From NCBI GenBank assembly GCA_949361645.1, contig OX442417.1, positions 9,578,815 to 9,642,814 of the forward strand: a stretch of DNA of 64,000 bases. Direction: 5' to 3'. The stretch is from Spongilla lacustris. Lineage: Eukaryota; Porifera; Demospongiae; Spongillida; Spongillidae. The notes below the pieces were generated by a model. It had not been told where the DNA came from, did no database searches, and was given only the letters and a program-made list of their open reading frames with translations. Positions 13,597 through 25,400 of this stretch are shown here, piece after piece; positions within the stretch are counted from its first letter, which is position 1, and each line of letters begins with the position of its first letter. Both the position numbers and the translations under genes were made by a program.

Positions 13597-16476
13597 CAGT
13601 GCCGGCTCGCTAGAGTGGAAAGTAACACCTCGCTACAGTGGAAAATAAGGATCATTCATAGTTTTCTCTGTACCCCATAATTGCATTAGCGGGTAACTGC
13701 AGTGGCACCACTGCGTAAACTATCACCTGTTGATTGTGGTTGATAGAAGTGCCATGAAATTGCTTTATAACAAAAAAAACATTTTAAACTCGCGTCAACA
13801 TACATGACGCAATCGTTCGTTTCTGCCCTGCCTACCTGTACTTCCTAGCCGCTACGTGTACGCAGTACCTGCACGCTCACTTCCTAGTCAGCTTACCTTG
13901 CATGCTATGTTACCTTAGGATGGACACATGCAACAGGAAACTTTCATCCTCAAATTTTACCTCGCATGCTGACCTTCCATGCACACTTGTTCTCTTGGTT
14001 ATGCACCTTGCTTGAGCATCTAACCATGTAACACCTCAGGCTGAGAGGACCGGAGAAGGTATACATCAATAAGGACGTACTTGGCATATCAGCCTTGCTC
14101 TATGCAACTGAGGTTCAGAAAATTGTCAATCATCTAAATTTCGTGCATTAAGGGAAGGGAGGAATGCATGCAGTTATCCTAATCCCACCATACCATGATA
14201 ACTCATCTTATAGTTGTGGCAATGAGCACACCATTTTCTGCTGTGTGAGGATGACGCACACGACATAAGAAAAAAGGTACAGTGTGTGGAGTGTTGGAAA
14301 TGGTCATCTGGTGTGTATGGTACCATACAATTTGTAGCTGCAGCATTACATGTCAAAAAAAGATATAATAAACTGCTTTATATTTAGGACAGCTTTGCCA
14401 ACCATTCATATGGAGAACACAGATCAATTGCGTTCTGGTCACTGGCTCATTGAGGCAGATGGACATTGCAGACAAATGTCTGTGGAGTACGATCAGGTCA
14501 GGCTGGCTGCCACGGGGATCTAAGCTACATGTAATGCTGCTTCTTCGTATGTGTAGGAACCATACACACTACAAGCCCATCAACTAATCTAAAAATAGTA
14601 CAAAGTACATGTATACATACGTTTAGCCATTGTACGCATGCATGACACGATCATAAGTCACGAGGGCTGTTGCTTACTTACCCCCATACTGGCTGTAACC
14701 ATGTATTAGTATCTCATCTCACCGCGTGTTACAGTACGCAAAGCCACGAACACGTTGCTGTGCATCAGTGTTTAAATCTTCACCTGAACGAAATGTAATC
14801 GGCATAACCACAGTCGTGCGCTGTGCCTCGATGTCGACGTCTGTCCAAGGTCATGTTGACGATCGAAACGCTAGGCCTATGGCGACCACGTGCACTACAG
14901 TGTGAAAATAATCATTCACCTACCTCACCGTTTCACACATGATTCCAAAGTGAGTCTACTATAGGCAGTGTGATGTGGATGACTATCTGTGTACTTTCTG
15001 CCGCTATAAAAGTGCTCATTCATTAGAAATCGTGATTGCGCGTGTCCCGATTCTAATGAATGAGCACTTTTAATTTGCGGCAGAAAGTGCACAGGCAGCC
15101 ATCCACATCACAGTAGACTCACTTTGGAATCATGTGTGAAACGGTGAGGTAGAAGAATGATTTTTTTCACACTGTAGTGCACGTGGTCGCCATAGGCCTA
15201 GCGTTTCGATCGTCAACATGACCTTGGACAGACGTCGACATCGAGGCACAGCGCACGACTGTGGTTATGCCGATTACATTTCGTTCAGGTGAAGATTTAA
15301 ACACTGATGCACAGCAACGTGTTCGTGGCTTTGCGTACTGTAACACGCGGTGAGATGAGATACTAATACATGGTTACAGCCAGTATGGGGGTAAGTAAGC
15401 AACAGCCCTCGTGACTTATGATCGTGTCATGCATGCGTACAATGGCTAAACGTACATGTATACATGTACTTTGTACTATTTTTAGATTAGTTGATGGGCT
15501 TGTAGTGTGTATGGTTCCTACACATACGAAGAAGCAGCATTACATGTAGCTTAGATCCCCGTGGCAGCCAGCCTGACCTGATCGTACTCCACAGACATTT
15601 GTCCGCAATGTCCATCTGCCTCAATGAGCCAGTGACCAGAACGCAATTGATCTGTGTTCTCCATATGAATGGTTGGCAAAGCTGTCCTAAATATAAAGCA
15701 GTTTATTATATCTTTTTTTGACATGTAATGCTGCAGCTACAAATTGTATGGTACCATACACACCAGATGACCATTTCCAACACTCCACACACTGTACCTT
15801 TTTTCTTATGTCGTGTGCGTCATCCTCACACAGCAGAAAATGGTGTGCTCATTGCCACAACTATAAGATGAGTTATCATGGTATGGTGGGATTAGGATAA
15901 CTGCATGCATTCCTCCCTTCCCTTAATGCACGAAATTTAGATGATTGACAATTTTCTGAACCTCAGTTGCATAGAGCAAGGCTGATATGCCAAGTACGTC
16001 CTTATTGATGTATACCTTCTCCGGTCCTCTCAGCCTGAGGTGTTACATGGTTAGATGCTCAAGCAAGGTGCATAACCAAGAGAACAAGTGTGCATGGAAG
16101 GTCAGCATGCGAGGTAAAATTTGAGGATGAAAGTTTCCTGTTGCATGTGTCCATCCTAAGGTAACATAGCATGCAAGGTAAGCTGACTAGGAAGTGAGCG
16201 TGCAGGTACTGCGTACACGTAGCGGCTAGGAAGTACAGGTAGGCAGGGCAGAAACGAACGATTGCGTCATGTATGTTGACGCGAGTTAAAAATGTTTTTT
16301 TGTTATAAAGCAATTTCGTGGCACTTCTATCAACCGCAATCAACAGGTGATAGTTTACGCAGTGGTGCCACTGCAGTTACCCGCTAATGCAATTATGGGG
16401 TACAGAGAAAACTATGAATGATCCTTATTTTCCACTGTAGCGAGGTGTTACTTTCCACTCTAGCGAGCCGGCACTG
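13597..16476. mobile_element. 2.9-kb palindromic TA-target foldback element
   Basis: The ends are CAGTGCCGGCTCGCTAGAGT and its reverse complement, flanked by TA (13,595-13,596 and 16,477-16,478). The two arms, each about 1.43 kb, are near-perfect inverted copies meeting around 15,033-15,047. Each arm holds one copy of the same 60-codon frame (14,174-14,356 minus and 15,718-15,900 plus); this is a by-product of the symmetry and has no known domain. Within each end the motif AGAGTGGAAAGTAAC is followed by a related ACAGTGGAAAATAAG, resembling the repeated binding sites of Tc1-type ends. The paralogous site at 31,953 is empty (TA only), which proves insertion and dates it after the segmental duplication. 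Confidence 0.85.
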
Positions 16477-16944
16477 TACAGTGAGTATGGTATACCGGGC
16501 CTTTTATGCAGACATCAAAAAAAGTCTCGAGGCAATCTAGAGACAATCTACAGCTGTGCTAGTGGAACTACTGCTTCCCGCTAATTTCTACAAAACGAAG
16601 GCTTGAAAAGGAGGTTGGGAGGATAAAAAGTGTTAATGGGAGGAGGAAGGTGCTAATCCTTTCATCCCAGGGCACTATAATATACAGTTCAGCATAGTAA
16701 GCCCCACCCCTCTAGCGATAATGGTTCCCCTTGCTACCACGCCGACCTCAGTTTTCACCCTCTTCATGTTGGGGAGTCAGGTACCTGCTAAAGTGTTTGG
16801 CGAGCTCTACAGGTTTATTTCCTTTTTCCTGCAATGAGACATGGCTATAGCCTACCTACACAATACAAGTGAGTGGAGCAAGTCATGTGACTAGAGCTCG
16901 TGATGGTGTATTGTCCTTGTGTTTTGGCCTACATTCACACCCTC

Positions 16945-17157
16945 TTGTTACCTCTCCCCTCGCCTTCCTCACTCTCCCTCCACCTTCCCTTCCTCACTCT
17001 CCCTTCCCTTCTTTCCTTCCTCCCTCTCCTTCCCTCTCCTCTCTCTCAGCCTCCCTCCCCCTCCCTCCCTTCCTCTCTCCATTCCTCCCCTCCCTCTCTC
17101 CCTTCCTCCCCTCCCTCCTCCCTTTCTCCTTCCCTCTCCCCTCCCTCCATCCCTTGT
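16945..17157. repeat. Polypyrimidine (CT-rich) tract, copy 1
   Basis: About 210 bp almost purely C and T (CCCTCCCT-type), matched by 32,445-32,668 in the paired duplication but with different internal lengths. Serine/proline/leucine-rich frames over it are artefacts. Confidence 0.9.
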
Positions 17158-17791
17158 TCACTTATTTTCTTGCTCAATTTGATTTGCGTAAGTCTATGTG
17201 TTGTGTTTATTTTACTTGTACATGGTCTTTAAGCTGTAGAGGTTTCTGCATGCCTCATGGGAACTCCGTGTTACATGTGTGGGATGTGTAAAGGCATGAT
17301 TGTACATGTGTTGTTTTCATGGTAATGATGCTGTCATATACAATGTAGTGGTATCAAAGGTCAAACTATGTGGCCATTCTCCATGCAGCACACTACTGAC
17401 ACAACTCAGCACACCTCATCACATTTTCCATCAGCCAGGTGGTGAACCAACCTATATGAACATGGTCCCCTCTAGATACTAACAGCCTGACTATCATGTG
17501 AGCAGCTTCATTGTCATGGCTACAACTTGTAATGACTCTTCTCTTGTACAGATTGGCTCCACCCACTTGCACCTCTACCCCTGTCACTAAGCTGCACTCA
17601 GTATACCATTTGTTCTTTGCCTCAGAAACAATTCATCCCATGCAGGCACTGTCTACGTACTTCAGTTTACTGCCACAGGGCCGGATACAATTAAAGCTCC
17701 AATGTTATTGTCCAGCTGTTTAATTGAGAGATCACAGTAATCCATCACCCCCTTTTTGAAGTGTGCATGATCGACCATCTACATACAATGA

Positions 17792-18420
17792 TACATGTAT
17801 TGCAATCGGACCGCAGCCATGCTTGTAGTATACATAAATTGGTCATATTCAGCGCCTTGGTACGACTCACAGAAATTAAGTCTGCTAACAAAAACAACCA
17901 AATTGCGTACAACCAGCACTTCTATATACGTTTATATAAGTTTTTGTTTTTGTAACTCATGTCAGGCAAATTAACGAAAAAAAGCTTTTTGAAACCAACC
18001 ACTCTAAATGAAGTGCTATTAGTCACAGGCCCGTATCATGGCGTATGTTAGCATTAAAAAGATAAATTTTATATCATTGTAGTCCTCGAAGGGTGTGTAA
18101 CACAGATATTCACCTCTATTGCGCTTACTTTGAACGGATTACAAAAGGTAAGCCAAATTCCAATGCCATGCGATAATGAGGGTCTAGTTACTTGTTACGT
18201 ACGAAATTATGGGGATGAGACCTAATGTCCATTTTTTCAATGCAATGAAACACCCGTGTATCAAGCCATTGCCACTGGCTCCATACACTGTAATTCGCTG
18301 AATCATAAAGAAATACATGTATACATATGCCACCCAAACATGACATCATTGGGTGGCAAAACTGGGTGCATATATTGGTCGGCATACACCAACATTTAAG
18401 CCCACTTTATTAGAGCATTT
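17792..18420. other. Single-copy insert between duplicated parts
   Basis: This stretch is present only in copy 1. In copy 3 the flanking sequences are joined directly (33,309/33,310). The last ~45 bp (TTAAGCCCACTTTATTAGAG) match copy 2 at 25.93 kb, so copy 3 probably suffered a deletion. No gene was recognised. Confidence 0.5.
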
Positions 18421-19227
18421 AGCAAAAATTTAACTGTTCGTGATAAATTTATAAACTATTTTCCTTGATTGTGAAACACCCTGTGTATATGCTCCACAGT
18501 GTACAGTATGTTGTATGTAAAGGAGGGCTTGGAACAACTGGCTGTAAAATGTATGAGCTATGATTGTAGTATGTATATCATTCAGAGGGGATTGTACATA
18601 CATGTACATGTACAGCTAATCTAGTAGTCAGTTACACAATGAAGAAATCCAATGACTGATCCATTGCAAAAAAGTGTAATGTTGCAGGTTTCACAAAGTT
18701 TTCCTAACAGTGTCAAAAATTAATAAAGTGTTTGCAATTCTACAAACTTTATTAACCTACAAGTATGTTACCATTTGGAAGACTTTGGGCTACTGTAGTA
18801 TGGCACTTTTGTTACCATGGTGATGTAGGTGGAGTTAACAGCACTACACATCAGTGACATTCTGACAAGCCTACAACCTACATGTACACTTAATAATTGG
18901 GACAGATGTCAGCTACAGATGATAATGGTTAGAATACAAATGTACATGCATACATTATACTATGACTATACCAAACCACACCTTCTTTGCACAAGGATAC
19001 ATGTGTATAGTCATAAATATCTACAGGTACTGGAATATCACACCATGCTTGTAACATGATAAGTCATGTATGACAAAGGTCTGCACATGTACATACAGAA
19101 GGGAGGGGCATTCCCAACACAACAAATGTACATATGACCTCCTATGTACAGGCAGGTGTGCATGTATTAGGAAGGTGTACATGTAGGTAGGTCACTCTCC
19201 TTGTACAGAGAGGATGATTATTAATGT

Positions 19228-19645
19228 GGTCTCCAGTAAAACAGATCAGTACAGGGAGGGGGACCTTCCATTGTTGTGGCTAGGACAGGGACAGAGACCT
19301 GTCCAGTGAGCATGTTGGAAAGGTATTTCACAATGGGTGGCTTATCTCATACATCACAGGGGTGGGTGTTTAGGGGAATATCTAAGACCAAGACAGACCA
19401 GAAACTGCTAAAAGATGGGGAGGCTGAGCTATTCTTGAGCACGTGAGATTTTGGGACCCATCACAGTTTGGGATGCACAGTCTTAGGGCAGGTGGTGCCA
19501 CAGCTGCTGCCAATGCAGGTGTACACAAGTACCTGACTGGTTGTTTAAGGGGCATAGCCGCTGGAGGTTAGAGACAGCTAAGGATGCATATGTTAAGGAT
19601 GCAGTTGAAAAGCATCTGGAGGTGTCCAAACACCTGGGTCTGTAA
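19228..19645 (+). pseudogene. Tyrosine recombinase C-terminal fragment, copy 1
   Basis: Translating the plus strand in pieces gives hallmarks of a tyrosine recombinase catalytic domain: a GISKTKT strand-like segment, the HxxR box in MHSLRAGGATAAANAG, then after a one-base frameshift KGHSRWRLETAKDAYVKD, with the H-x-x-W box and the candidate nucleophilic Tyr, and a natural C terminus ending VSKHLGL followed by a stop (19,643-19,645). Such enzymes cut and rejoin DNA through a 3'-phosphotyrosine link and are carried by DIRS/Ngaro and Crypton elements. Stops and frameshifts show that this copy is dead. It lies in the intron-like spacer of an LRR block, opposite to the receptor gene. Copies at 29.48 and 34.11 kb share it, so it was present before the block multiplied. 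Confidence 0.7.
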
Positions 19646-20229
19646 GTACTCATGGCTTTCTATGTGACTCCATGTTGGGAGTTTACATGGCTTTTCCCAT
19701 AACATGTGCCTGTAAAATATTGATTGAGCCCCCTGCTCAGCCTTGTGTGTTGTGTTGTTTGTGGTACTGTGATAAGTGATGCCATGGATACATGTATGTG
19801 ATTATGGTAGCAGTTAGGGTACATGTATAAGTCTAATTGTAGTGTGTTATGCTTGGTGTTGGTCCATGTACATGTGTACAGTCTATCATGTGCATATTAT
19901 TCAGTTGGTGTGCACAGGCCAGGCTGCACCAATGGTCATCTACTATTCTCAGGGATCCTGTGTTAAAGCAACTCTGTGTGTGCATGTGTGTACATGTGGG
20001 TAGTGAGGTCAGTTGTAATAATGCTGGTGTGCAAACCAATGTAGCAGTGTACCTACATGTGTACATGGTTACAGCCCCTCTCCTTTGTACCATGACCACA
20101 CCCTCCCACCAGCCCACCATGTACCCCACCTCCATGCTTATAACTGGTGGTGCAGAAGGCACAGATGGTGCAGAATTAACACCCATATATCCCACAATTA
20201 CCAAAAAGAACACTAACAATGATACTTAC

Positions 20230-20313
20230 CTCAGGCGTTGGAGATTGGACATATGAGGGGCTGCTTTGGAAAACGATGCAATGCCTGAATCTCCAATATT
20301 ATTAAAACCAAAG
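20230..20313 (-). CDS. LRR-encoding exon (84 bp, phase 2), NLR-type
   Basis: Minus-strand exon between a TCTCCATACAG acceptor and a GTAAGTATC donor. In phase 2 it encodes FGFNNIGDSGIASFSK then AAPHMSNLQRL plus a split codon, one 28-residue ribonuclease-inhibitor-type LRR. Codons 4-25 are identical base for base to the exons at 30.5 and 35.0 kb. Codons 2, 3, 26 and the split codon differ. Because all these exons begin and end in phase 2, any number can be spliced in tandem without breaking the frame. It could be a distal exon of the receptor at 34.97-46.55 kb or part of a duplicated partial copy. Transcription is unproven. Confidence 0.8.
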
Positions 20314-20552
20314 CTGTATGGAGAAGCAAAACAATGCAGCAGATCTCAGCTACAGATGATAATTCTATTGTAATGGTTAGAATACATGTGTACAGACCAT
20401 ACCAAAGACCACACCTTCCATGTACATGGACATACTAAACAACATCTACACCTACAAGCATATCACATTATGCTTGTAACAGGATAGGTCATGTATGGCA
20501 AAGGTCTGTTAATGGTATTCCAAACACAACCTATATACATAAACCCCTCCCC

Positions 20553-20742
20553 TTCACATGCAAGACAACTATTGCCCCCTCCCCCTCACACCCAGGACAA
20601 CTATTGCCCCTCCCCCTCACACCCAGGACCACTATTGGCCCCTCCCTCTCAAACCCAGGACAACTATTGCCCCTCCGCCTCACACCCAGGACAACTATTG
20701 CCCCTCCCCCTCACACCCAGGACCACTATTGGCCCCTCCACT
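20553..20742. repeat. 31-bp minisatellite, copy 1
   Basis: About six copies of a CCTCCCCCTCACACCCAGGA + CAACTATTGCC unit. The same unit occurs at 24.88-24.98 and 30.80-31.02 kb in the related blocks. Confidence 0.9.
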
Positions 20743-20811
20743 CTCAGGCACAGGAAGAACAGATGTTTTTACCCCCGTAACTTTAATGAAAAACAGAACC
20801 TGGGAACGAGG

Positions 20812-20849
<38 letters not shown>

Positions 20850-20935
20850 ACACACATCACACACACACACACACACACACAACACACACACACACACACA
20901 CACTCTCACATACACACATACACACACATATCATA
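20812..20935. repeat. (CA)n microsatellite
   Basis: CA-dominated tract with TACACA and CTCACA interruptions, at a conserved place in the LRR block just after CTTTAATGAAAAACAGAACC. Confidence 0.95.
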
Positions 20936-21270
20936 TACAGCACATCTCCTAACCCTTAGAGGTCATGTAGTGTTTATTGCTACATGTACATCTACTAGCT
21001 CAAGGATGCACATACATGTACATGTACAGCGTGTTTCACAGTCAAGGAAAATTATTTATTAACATTTAAACAACACACTCCTCCTTGCACAACACTTACA
21101 CCTGCAGGAATCATCAAACAAACCCCAGGCTGGGAATATGATATTTTTTCCTGTAAAAGACACAAACAGAAACCTCCATGCAGAAAGATATGTATATGAG
21201 AAACCCGAGATAAAGAATAGAGCATAACCATGCACAACACTTACACCATGATGCAGGCAAAGCTGAATGA

Positions 21271-21273
21271 CAT

Positions 21274-21318
<45 letters not shown>

Positions 21319-21335
21319 CGCACACACACACACAC
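21271..21335. repeat. (CA)n microsatellite
   Basis: CA tract adjoining the left arm of the 21.34-22.09 kb foldback. Confidence 0.95.
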
Positions 21336-21344
21336 CACCCTCAT

Positions 21345-22088
21345 CCCCAAGCCCTGCCTTTTTTAAAGCTACTGTGGGGGTGTGAAAAACAGGGCCTGTT
21401 ATACACTGCCAGGGTACTAGTGTGCATGCACTAGTCATTACCTGAAAACCTGTATACTTTTGTAATTTTTATTTGTAAAACTTTCCTTACGCAATCTCAT
21501 TCTCAGCGTGAACTCTTCCTCGTCCCAGACTGTCATACATGTAGAGTTTCATATGTCAACTTAGTACCCTTGCTCCTTGGACCAAGTTCTTACCTCTACG
21601 ATTGGTGCGTGTAGGCTGGCAACCTCACACCTACTTGCCATTTCTAGCCGAAGGTACAATGCTGACAACCTACTTGTACTCTCGTGGTGTGCAGACATTG
21701 ACAAAGGCCTTTTCCATCGATACCAGACTCCTTCTCGTCACCAAAGTTTGTGTAGGGTACATGTAGTTCCAATGTGTGCACACCATGAGGGTACAAGTAG
21801 GTTGTCAGCATTGTACCTTTGGCTAAAAATGGCAAGTAGGTGTGAGGTTGCCAGCCTACACGTACCAATCGTAGAGGCAACGTACAAAACTCTTCTAGTA
21901 CGACAGTTTGGGACAAGGAAGAGTTTACGCTGAAAACAAGATGGTGTACGGAAAGTTTTACAAAAAAAAAGTATACGTTTACCAGGTTTTCAGGTAATGG
22001 CTAGCACATGCGCACTAGGACCATGGCAGTGTATACCAGGCCCTGTTTTTACCCCTGTAACTTTAATAAAAATAGGGTATGGAGATGA
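21345..22088. repeat. ~740-bp foldback (inverted repeat)
   Basis: The left arm (21,345-about 21,690) and right arm (about 21,780-22,088) are inverted copies, with landmarks CAGGGCCTGTTATACACTGC / its partner at about 22,027 and GGTACAATGCTGACAACCTA / its partner at about 21,795. The outer end (TTACCCCTGTAACTTTAAT) is the segment that precedes the (CA)n tract in each LRR block, so the arms are built from block DNA. The central 90 bp is unpaired. Open frames in it mirror each other and are not credible genes. Confidence 0.7.
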
Positions 22089-22553
22089 GGTTAGCACACC
22101 CACACCCCCCCCACACACACAAATTTATAATCATATACAGCACATGCATCTCCTAACCCTTAGAGGTCATGGAGTGTTTGTTGCTACATGTACATCTACT
22201 AGCTCAAGGATGCACATACATGTACAGAGTGTTTCACATGTACATGTAGCTCAAGGATCAAGGGTGATGTGGATTATAGATTTGATCTTCTTACACTTTT
22301 TGTAATTTCCCTAATGAACATGATACACTTAAGATGGTGCTAGAGAAACAGTTCTAACTACTAACAAGAAATAAATATAAATGTAATTTCCCTAATGTAC
22401 AACATGTTGTACATACATGTACATGTAGATGATAGATACGTATGCAGTGATGTACATGTACTTAGTATAGTACATGTAGGTGATGATGTAAGTGCACATA
22501 ACAAAGATTCATATATATCCTTCATTAACACGAATGATGAATGGACAGGAGGG
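22089..22553. other. Block-derived spacer
   Basis: Contains the CTCCTAACCCTTAGAGGTCAT segment found after the (CA)n tract in the LRR blocks and many ACATGTACATG motifs. No gene. Confidence 0.55.
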
Positions 22554-23199
22554 TATGTTGAGTGGAGGGAGGGTATATTGAGTGGAGGGAGGGTATGTTG
22601 AGTGGAGGGGAGGGTATGTTGAGTGGACGGAGGGTATGTTGAGTGGAGGGAGGGTATGTTGAGTGGAGGGAGGGTATGTTGAGTGGAGGGAGGGTATGCT
22701 GAGTGGAGGGTAGGGTATGTTGAGTGGAGGGTAGGGTATGTTGAGTGGAGGGAGGGTATGTTGAGTGGAGGGAGGGTATGTTGAGTGGAGGGAGGGTATG
22801 TTGAGTGGAGGGAGGGTATGTTGAGTGGAGGGAGGGTATGTTGAGTGGAGGGAGGGTATGTTGAGTGGAGGGAGGGTATGTTGAGTGGAGGGAGGGTATG
22901 TTGAGTGGGAGGGAGGGTATGTTGAGTGGAGGGAGGGTATGTTGAGTGGAGGGGAGGGTATGTTGAGTGGAGGGGAGGGTATGTTGAGTGGAGGGGAGGG
23001 TATGTTGAGTGGAGGGAGGGTATGTTGAGTGGAGGGGGAGGGAAAGGTATGTTGAGTGGAGGGGGGGTGGTATGTTGAGTGGAGGGGAGGGTATGTTCAG
23101 TGGAGGGGAGGGTATGTTGAGTGGAGGGGAGGGTATGTTGAGTGGAGGGGGAGGGTATGTTGAGTGGAGGGGGACGGTATGTTGAGTGGAGGGAAGGGG
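22554..23199. repeat. 20/21-bp minisatellite, array 3
   Basis: About 31 units of TATGTTGAGTGGAGGGAGGG (20 bp), with 21-bp forms towards the right end. The 20-bp unit is a one-G deletion of the unit in arrays 1 and 2, and the downstream flank is shared with array 2. Frames of up to 247 codons are artefacts. Confidence 0.9.
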
Positions 23200-23307
23200 T
23201 ACTTGCACAATATCAGTGGGACCCCTTAATGACATAACAGTCCCAAGTCTGATTAGAGGCATCATCAAACACTACACAAACCTAAAAGTAAAACACACAC
23301 ACACACA

Positions 23308-23342
<35 letters not shown>

Positions 23343-24016
23343 CCACAATGACTTGGGCCACACACTGGTGAATGTCTGATGACACACATAGGTAGCCATG
23401 TCTTTGACACACTACAGTACAATAGAGCTGCACAGCCAACACACAAAAGGTTATTCCATAACACAGCATAATGGAGTGGACTACATGTATGTATGCTGCA
23501 CCAATGGTCATGTGATCTGGGAAGGAGGGTAGGTACCATGGGAGGCATGTGGCAGTCCTGAGCCGTGTTATGCATACATGTAGCCTCCCACCTCCATCAT
23601 TTCTACATTCAACGTACAGGCAGGTGTGCATCTATTGGAATGTTGATGGGTATATGGTGTTAGAGAATGTTGAGAAAGAAGGTACATGTAGATAAAGAAG
23701 GTAGGTATAAGAAGTGCAACCTTTGGTGTGTTAAAAGGTTCATGTACCAGGGAATAGGGAAGACATCAAATAGACAAATAGACATGTCCATAGGCAAACA
23801 TTGGTAGACACTATGTAGGTGATGTCATGACATGTACCCTGCACAATGACCTCATATGTTTGACATATTACCACAGTACATAGACCACAATCACATGTTG
23901 TATATTTGTCATCTAACCACACACTATGTCCCCTAGCAACCATTTGCATAACTTAATAACTACCATTCATATCCCATAAGTACCACTTCCCAGATCACAC
24001 TCACAGTGATACTTAC
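23200..24016. other. Block-derived spacer with (CA)n tract
   Basis: Array flank homologous to 10.27-10.38 kb, then a (CA)n tract at 23,294-23,339, then sequence containing GTACAGGCAGGTGTGCATCT, which is shared with the LRR blocks (19.15, 26.54 and 34.03 kb). It is a diverged partial block. No gene was recognised. Confidence 0.5.
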
Positions 24017-24041
24017 AACAGTTCTTGTAGATTGGACATAT
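24017..24041 (-). pseudogene. Truncated LRR exon
   Basis: Only the 3' third of the LRR exon remains on the minus strand: codons for MSNLQEL plus the split TT, followed by the conserved GTAAGTATCACTGT donor context. Directly upstream, at 24,042, the sequence changes to unrelated DNA containing GATAACGCGCTAAAG, so the front half and acceptor are lost. It marks a broken LRR block. Confidence 0.7.
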
Positions 24042-25369
24042 CTTTAGCGCGTTATCCTGACTGTAGTGGACAAATTAAGTACGCTTTATGTTGAAGAGCA
24101 ATCCTCTAGGCTATCTTGCCTGAAAAGGCATTGGTACCACATCTAAACCATGATCTTCCTCCAAGGCAAAATTCACAACCCAGAAAGCTGTTACAGTACA
24201 TACCAGAAGGAATGAATTTCCTAATGAGCCAACCATCATCAGTGCCATAGTGAGAGTTTTCTCCTTACTGAACAACATGTTCAATGACCAGCAAGCTAAC
24301 TCCTTACAGGATTATGTTGAAGCTGCAGTAATGCTTAGATATAATCATTTTCTGCATAACATAACTTTAGGTCTGAGGTATTGATATCTGTAATATGCTA
24401 CAAAATATGCAATGCTAAAACAAAGGGGATTGATTTACGTGAACCTCAATATGCATGTACATGTAAGTTGAAAAAAGTATCCGAATTCTGTTCCGAATGA
24501 TAACCATAGACAAACCGCCATGGATATTCGAATGCCAGGGTTAAAAAAAGCCTTTACCGCTGAAGCCTATCTCCACTCAACATTACCCAAGGTAACTGTA
24601 CCATATCTGGGGGACCCCCACAATGACCTAACCCTCTCAAGTGAAAATTAGCGAAAACAGAAAAATAAAACAGTATTGGATGTTACAATCCTTGAATATG
24701 CATGCTGTCTGATCTTGCACATGCATGCACACACCACACACACACATACACACACACATATGCAAAGACCCACCGTGACTAGGGCCCCACACTGGTTAAT
24801 GTCTGATCATGCACATGGGTAGCCATCACACCAAAGGTTATCACATAACACAGCATAATAGAGTAGTCTATCACACATACCTCCCTCTCACACCCAAAAC
24901 AACTATTGCCCCTCCCCCTCACACCCAGGACAATTATTGCCCCTCCCCTTCACACCCAGGACAATTATTGACTCTCCCCCTCTCAGGAGATATTGTACCA
25001 ACCAACCCCAGCCCTTCTGCATTCACAGGTCCTCCTTCATTGCGAGACCAGATTGGCAAAAGGCATCAATTGTATTCACAACATTTAGGTCATAACTGAT
25101 ATTGATAGACACCTGGGACTGGACCTTCAAACATGTCATAATAGAGTAGTGTATCACACACATATGTACAGGGGAACTATCCCTCCTCCCCCTTGAATGT
25201 AGCATAATACACATGTACATGTGTACATGTACAGGGTGTTTCAGAGCCAATGAAATTAACCAAAAGCAGTTGATTAACTAGTAAGTGTTGTTAAAAGTTC
25301 TAACAGCTAAGGAACAGATGTTTTTACCCCCGTAACTTTAATGAAAAACAGAACCTGGCAACGAGGCTA

Positions 25370-25400
<31 letters not shown>

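Larger units (their letters stand above)
13144..17791. repeat. Segmental duplication A, copy 1 (paired with 31,493-33,309)
   Basis: From TTCTTATCCGTGTCCCATA onward this DNA is nearly identical to 31,493-33,309, apart from the palindromic element at 13,597-16,476, which copy 2 lacks. Shared landmarks include the CTGGACTAGCGAATCATGAA stretch, a CT-rich tract and the TGGTGAACCAACCTATATG stretch. Together with the adjoining LRR block (18.4-21.0 kb versus 33.3-35.3 kb) this makes one duplicated unit of about 4 kb on the minus-strand receptor locus. Confidence 0.85.
18421..21060. repeat. LRR block, copy 1
   Basis: About 2.6 kb homologous to 25,960-31,372 (copy 2, interrupted) and 33,310-35,272 (copy 3). 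In plus-strand order it contains a decayed tyrosine recombinase, an intron-like spacer, an LRR exon on the minus strand, a 31-bp minisatellite, a (CA)n tract, and a CTCCTAACCCTTAGAGGTCAT segment. Confidence 0.85.

Noticed and set aside
14174..15900. Two identical 60-codon frames
   Set aside because: Mirror images in the arms of a palindromic element; short, no domain. Identity is explained by the symmetry.
16869..17291. Ser/Pro/Leu-rich frames of up to 140 codons
   Set aside because: Product of the polypyrimidine tract; the paired copy at 32.4 kb has the tract in a different frame and length.
20553..20742. 31-bp repeats resembling a CRISPR array
   Set aside because: Head-to-tail tandem units without unique spacers, in eukaryotic intron-like DNA.
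22525..23268. 247-codon frame
   Set aside because: Artefact of minisatellite array 3; the apparent frame changes with 20- versus 21-bp units.
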